Below are positions 59,218 through 64,000 of a DNA stretch of 64,000 bases, one piece after another. The notes under the pieces were generated by a model. That model was given only the letters and a program-made list of their open reading frames with translations. It was not told the DNA's origin and made no database searches. The stretch is from NCBI RefSeq assembly GCF_009727055.1, contig NC_052354.1, positions 36,959,095 through 37,023,094 of the forward strand, in the 5' to 3' direction. A program made the position numbers and the translations under genes. Numbering within the stretch: the first letter of the stretch is position 1; every line of letters begins with the position of its first letter. The DNA comes from Benincasa hispida (Eukaryota; Streptophyta; Magnoliopsida; Cucurbitales; Cucurbitaceae).

Positions 59218-59727
59218 AGGCATTACACATGATGGAGTTTGTTAGAAAGATGGGAACCAAGAAGGTGGTAAGAGGGTTTAAGAAGGGGTTATGGCGAGGT
59301 AGAGGATAGACAATTTTGAGCGCATCAAGCTTGGCTTGTGGGAGAGGATTCCAGCCCTCCAGAAAGTACCGGGGTAGTGATCTTATTCTTTTCTTTTTCT
59401 TGTAATTTTGCTTTGGCACCCGAAATTGTTAGGAACCCGAACCTTTGCAAGTGAAAATTCAGTAACACCTTCCCTAGAACAGAGCAATGTTCTGAAAGCT
59501 TTATTTATGAACTTTATGGGGAAATAAAGTGAATTGCCGAAGCAAAATTGCAAAACATAGAAAAGAACAATTGATCACTACCTCCTAGAAACTTTCTAGC
59601 TTCCTCTCCTGCAAGCCAAGCTTGATGCACTCAAAATTGCCTATCCTCTACCTCGCCATAACCCCTTCTTAAACCCTCCTGCAATCTTCTTGGTCCCCAA
59701 CTTTCTAACAAACTCCATAATGCCTAA
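59218..59727. repeat. Long inverted repeat (potential hairpin)
   Basis: The left arm 59218-59427 and right arm 59530-59727 are imperfect inverse copies. For example AGGCATTACACATGATGGAG pairs with CTCCATAATGCCT, GGTTATGGCGAGGTAGAGGA with its inverse near 59655, and GTAGTGATC with GATCACTAC. The loop is about 100 bp. The 59173-59198 segment (AAATGTGGGTCCCACTATAA) recurs directly at 59813 (AAATGTGGGCCCCACTATAA), so the structure is bracketed by a direct repeat. No transposase is present. Confidence 0.8.
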
Positions 59728-60015
59728 TGTTGACCCCCACCTCCCTAACAAACTTCATAATGCTCCTTAGTCTCCCCTTTCTTACCCGTGTGTATAATTG
59801 GGAGCCTTATAGAAATGTGGGCCCCACTATAAAATTACAGCAATAAACATAATATTATTATGAAAAAGATGGTCATCAATCCAATTACATGGAATCAAAA
59901 TTACGTTTAATTATTGTATTAGACTTAAACCCTCTTTTTTACTAACTTTTCATCTTTTACCTTAATTGGGCTTCCCTATAGAAGTAAACAACGCCAATGA
60001 ATTTTTTTTATTACG

Positions 60016-60158
60016 ATTACATTTTTGTGTAGTAAACACAATCAAAGGAATCTTATTTCCTTTGTGATTGAGGCCCATTACAATTGATACATGAATGTAA
60101 ACTCATTACAATTGCGATAATCTTGATTACGGATTAGTAAACGTGTCCTTAATATGAT
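60016..60158. mobile_element. Possible MITE remnant
   Basis: The right end reads inward AAGGACACGTTTACTAATCC. Similar GTTTACT-type words occur inverted to the left (AGTAAACAACGCC near 59982 and GTAGTAAACACAATC near 60031). Internal inverted words such as AATCAAAGGAATCTTATTTCC follow. The limits are uncertain. Confidence 0.35.
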
Positions 60159-60761
60159 TTTTTTTCCCCATTTTTTGGATGTAAATTTTGATGATATTTT
60201 AGAAATAAACATTGTCATTTAATAGTTAATTCAAGAGGACCTTTAGTAAACTATTTTCAAACTTAAGGAATAACTATATATCAAATTCAAACTTGAATAG
60301 CCAAGCATAGTACATAAGTTGGTTATTGTAGTATGTTTATAACAAAATATTAGAATATATGATTTAGTTAGTGATTTTTATTGATTAGTTCATCAATATA
60401 TAATTGAACTAATGATTCTTCTAATTATAATTTGGTAATATTTAAATAAATTATTAGATATAAAATTGAAAGTTTAGAAACTTAATAGACATTAAATAGA
60501 AAATGGAGAAACTAAACTCAAATGCATTGATAAGTAATACATAATATTTTATATAAAGTTGTGTGTATGTTATAGCATCAACCAGGATTTGAATGCTGGT
60601 CTATCCAAAATAACAAATATACAATGGCCCATTCTGACAAAGGAACAACCTATTTTCACCCTTGATATCAAACATAATATCTATTTAGTAACCAAAAACA
60701 TATACCTCAAAGAAAATGAAAATCCATCCATACATGGTTCTTACATGAAAAATTTATCACG

Positions 60762-61004
60762 GGGTTCGTTTGGTAACCATTTGATTATTTATTTTTCACA
60801 TTTTTTAAAATGATTTACATCTTTCTTAGATTCTTAGTCAAGTTCCAAAAATAAAAATAACTTTTTTAAAGCTACTTTTTTAGATTTTGAGCCAGGTCTT
60901 TTAAACCATTGGTGAAAATGAGATAACAAAGAAAGAAATTTGGATATGAAAGTTGTGTTCATAATCTTAATTTTAAAAAACAAAATGATTACCAAACAGG
61001 ATCT
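60762..61004. mobile_element. MITE with GTTTGGTAA terminal inverted repeats
   Basis: The left end reads GGGTTCGTTTGGTAACCATT and the right end, inverted, AGATCCTGTTTGGTAATCAT. The two are about 243 bp apart in non-coding AT-rich DNA. This matches short hAT-like non-autonomous elements common in dicots. No clear 8-bp target duplication was identified. Confidence 0.7.
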
Positions 61005-61619
61005 ATACTTTTGAATTTGAGAATATATACTGGCTATATTTTATATTAAAAAAAAACTTGGGAAAAAATCTCCTAAGGAATAACATTTGAATGGAATTTG
61101 GACAAGGGAATGAAACAAAATAGTTTTTGAAATGTGAACTATAACGTGAAGACAGAAACAAGGCATCACATTACAAACGAAGGGAAAAAAACTATTTAAA
61201 AAACATCTTTTCGGATCAAAGAATGACCTTGAGAAAAGGAAAAAGCCTATGGAGAATATATCCCATATATCCATGATTGATAAAAACAATCATATCTACC
61301 ATGAGAACGACATGGCCATAGAAATATTTGGCCAACCCAACCCATGATGGTTAAACAAGTCACTTTTGTGCCAAAAAGAAATGCTAAACTTAAAATCAAA
61401 CAATGATTTCAAGAAATTGATCCTCTCACATTATAACCAAATCCACCAGATCATATGATGAAATGAAAAATACCAATATTTACATGGTCACAAGTATGAT
61501 GAACAGAAATGTTCGAGTCTGAACTAAAAATACATTTTTGACATCCAAAGAATTGCTACCATTATACCTCTCAACGCGTTTGGATTATAAATTCATAGCA
61601 GAATGCAAGAGAAGGTTAA
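61005..61619. other. Intergenic / 3' flank of the VIN3-like gene
   Basis: This is AT-rich DNA without supported coding potential. It should include the 3' UTR of the VIN3-like gene on the - strand; no polyadenylation signal was chosen with confidence. Confidence 0.4.
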
Positions 61620-63325
61620 TCAGTGCCACAACTTCATGCAGAACCCAGGCGGAGTAGTCGTTGGTTTTTTGCTCGAAATGCACTCTGAAAAAGTATCTAC
61701 AAGCTGTTCTGCAAGAGATGCTGGATCTCCAATAAAGGTATCAACAAACACCTTCACAATCCTCACTTCTTGTTGGGATGCTCTCAAGCTGTACCAAGTG
61801 AGAAACTTCTGCCTGAAATTTTTTTCGATATGACCCTCACACTCTAACCATCTAATTACCTTGACATAATGTTCGAAATCCCGATCTGAAACACCATTTT
61901 CAGCACATTTGTCATCCTGTCTTTCCCCAGTTCGCATCTTTGACGTGCCACCATCTTGGGGTTCCCCTCCTTTTCGAGTCCTATTGTCGAGGTCTTTGCA
62001 GCCGGATTTTGGTCTCTCACCTCTACCAAGACTGTCCTTTAACACTTCAATCTTGCAGGGAGTAATAGGCAAGCCATCTTCAGAACAGCCAACAAATGGC
62101 TGGCACTCCATTCCACATCGAACAAGGGCGTTTAACTGATTATCAGTGTTGAGTTTTGGGACACTTGGACCATGCCTGTTCTCGAGCTTTGATGCAACAG
62201 AGTTGGGAATCAAACCTACCATTCCTGCACCATTTGCCTCATCTAGCACAGAAACTGTACCTGCAGGTGTTCCTTCTTCACCATTGTCACTGAGGTTAAA
62301 AGCATCAGAGGATAAAATAGCCGAGGAAAGCATTTCAGTGCCCTTTGAATAGGCAGTGGAGTTTTTTCCTAGGTTATCAGTTCGATCACCATAGGGAAGA
62401 ATGTCGGTAGTTTCGTCTTCAACTGAAGACGGATTAGAAAGGTCACTACAGTTGGTAAAGTGGCTTTGGCTTCTCTCAATTTCTAAACAGCCTGGGTTCT
62501 CTTCTACCACCCTAATTGTTGAGAACTGAACTTCAAACTCCCTCAACTCCCTTGTCCCCTCAAACAGAACAATTTTGAAATGATACTTAGTAGCAGGTGA
62601 TAGTCCCATCACAACACACCTTGCCTTCGGTTGTCGTAGAATACGTGTTGGTTCCGCCGGGTAATCTGCATCATCTGCCTTACGATGCCATAAGGTGAAG
62701 CCGACCTGGTTCTCTGAGGATCCATTTTCACAACTTAAAACCAGAGTGAGGGATGTTGACTGAACATCTTCGAATATAACCATGTTTGCAGGAACAAAAT
62801 TTGCATCTGCAAAGCCAGCTAACTAAATCAGATGCTGACAGAAAACGCTCAAAACAAAATTCCATGAGAATATGAAAGGAAAAAAGAAACATTACAACTG
62901 TTAAAAGAACAATAAATTTGCAGCAGGAGAATAGACAACCTATTAAGAATATGTTACAGATTCACAGCAAAGATGGTAAAAAGGATCTGCATAATATAGT
63001 TTTACCTTGAATGTCAGGATTAGGCGAAAGATGCAATGATTTGCTGGAGATCATCGAGTCCAGTAACTCAATAGCAGAAGCACAGAGTTTTTGAACTTCG
63101 GGTCCAGATGAAAGCCTGTTTACGATACCTCTACCCATCTTTACCGGTACACCGGCTATTGGTCCCACTTCAGCTTCAAGCTTCCTCACAGAATCATCAA
63201 CAATCTGATAAAGTACTTTATACTTTTCAGTTCCACGGAGAAGCTTTTGGCTCAAAGAGACACGATAACACAGTATGTCCACCCTTCTCGTATCTTTTGC
63301 ATGAACTAGTTGTTTTCTGCAGCAC
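61620..63325 (-). CDS. VIN3-like (VRN5/VIL family) protein, 3' exons only
   Basis: In Arabidopsis this family (VIN3, VRN5/VIL1, VEL1) joins PRC2 through PHD, fibronectin III and VEL domains to silence targets such as FLC in the nucleus. Two exons are visible on the - strand: 63325-63006 ([20 protein letters not shown], the post-PHD helical region, [18 protein letters not shown]) and 62806-61620. The second has a fibronectin III region ([20 protein letters not shown], about 62770-62510), a low-conservation middle, and the VEL domain ([20 protein letters not shown], about 61880-61690), ending GFCMKLWH and TGA. The 199-bp intron 63005-62807 is GT-AG, phase 1. Exon 63325 begins with the third base of a codon, so an upstream exon with the PHD finger must lie beyond 64000. 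Frames are open throughout, so the gene looks intact. Confidence 0.9.
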
Positions 63326-64000
63326 CTGAAGAATAGAACACAAATCAAATCTCCTTCCTTCTTTCTATGAACAGAAGACAAAATCCTAGCCAATTTACTT
63401 TGGTTTTTCATCATTCAAAAGCAAAATTGTAATTCAAGGAGGTGATGATTGACATGAAAGAAAGTTTACAAGAGCAGCCGTACTATCGTGGGAATTGTAC
63501 AGGCACCTGGGCAGTGATACTTCATGTTAGTAGTCAAACAAAAATTTTTGTCATTGCAAGGAATTAACGAAGCATTGAAGTTTCCAATATGCAATATGCC
63601 GCAAGTCCCGAGACAATCTAATCATTAATTGTAACTCATAAGATAGTAATTAATATTGAACTATTGAGAATTATAGAGAACATATACGTCTACAACTGTG
63701 TACTTATACGTGTTACTTTTCAGTGTTATAACTGGAAAGATTAAAAGAAAGGACAGAAGTGCAGAAAGCCTAACATACGGAAGAAAATTTTAAAATGCTC
63801 TAAATCTCAAAGGCCAACTTTAACAGAGAGAAAAATGTAGAAACCACCACCTATTTATGCAGTCTCATTTATTCAACAAGAATACACAACTAGATCAATT
63901 CAGCAAGAAGAGGAAATTTGATAATATTTTAGAAGAATTGGATTGGGTCTAATACCATGAATATAACGAAAAAGTTATATAATAAGGTCTCACTGTTGAA
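63326..64000 (-). other. Intron of the VIN3-like gene (continues past window)
   Basis: The acceptor CAG lies at 63328-63326. Beyond it there is AT-rich sequence with no PHD-type CxxC pattern in any frame up to the window edge. Confidence 0.65.

Noticed and set aside
59218..59727. A conventional microRNA precursor
   Set aside because: The arms are about 200 bp and paired along their whole length, far longer than usual precursors; a foldback element or inverted duplication is more likely.
63326..63414. Extension of the VIN3-like exon to an upstream ATG at 63414
   Set aside because: A good CAG acceptor stands at 63326-63328, the residues beyond it show no family similarity, and the PHD finger must precede this exon.

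Overview
The window is nuclear DNA of a flowering plant, a eudicot and most probably a cucurbit. The basis is two recognisable plant genes with GT-AG introns, very AT-rich spacers, and abundant degraded plant transposons whose sequences resemble those familiar from Cucumis-type genomes. The family-level call is inference from remembered similarity, not a search. Only two host genes can be supported. The first is a ZEITLUPE/ADAGIO-type blue-light photoreceptor F-box gene on the + strand (coding exons 41456-41682 and 50493-52101, 611 aa, one 8.8-kb intron). The second is the 3' part of a VIN3-like/VRN5-family gene on the - strand (exons 61620-62806 and 63006-63325; its 5' part, including the PHD finger, lies beyond the right edge). 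Layout, left to right: positions 1-24221 are nested and recombined Ty1/Copia LTR retrotransposons of one long-LTR (about 2 kb) family. A + strand element (leader 1-1629, then 14150-19054, 3' LTR 19055-21027) carries a - strand relative (LTRs 1630-3708 and 11709-13754) inside its leader. A second + strand remnant, RT-RNase H plus LTR, fills 21040-24221. Positions 24222-25553 are unresolved AT-rich DNA. About 25554-32580 is a CACTA (En/Spm) DNA transposon on the - strand whose TNP2 transposase gene is split by a solo LTR of the same Copia family (27186-29167). Positions 34300-38820 are a Mutator-like (MULE) remnant with SWIM and CCHC zinc-finger sequence, flanked by two copies of a plant mobile domain (MAIN-like) sequence and by GAGCGAGA-rich simple arrays. 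Positions 39260-41000 hold simple repeats, clustered palindromes and SINE-like sequences upstream of the photoreceptor gene. The large photoreceptor intron carries several LINE fragments in both orientations and a 0.5-kb tandem duplication. Positions 53436-59073 are a structurally complete Copia element of a different, short-LTR family (- strand, 5-bp target duplication, canonical primer-binding site and polypurine tract, coding region broken). Positions 59170-61010 contain a 0.5-kb inverted repeat and MITE-like elements before the VIN3-like gene. The two host genes belong to light/clock signalling and to Polycomb-linked vernalization, both relevant to flowering time; their proximity may be chance. 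Three single N positions (358, 11087, 15090) are each flanked by exact duplicate sequence of 78, 74 and 92 bp. These look like assembly joins with unmerged overlaps rather than biology. No bacterial-type operon, CRISPR array, rRNA or tRNA gene was seen.
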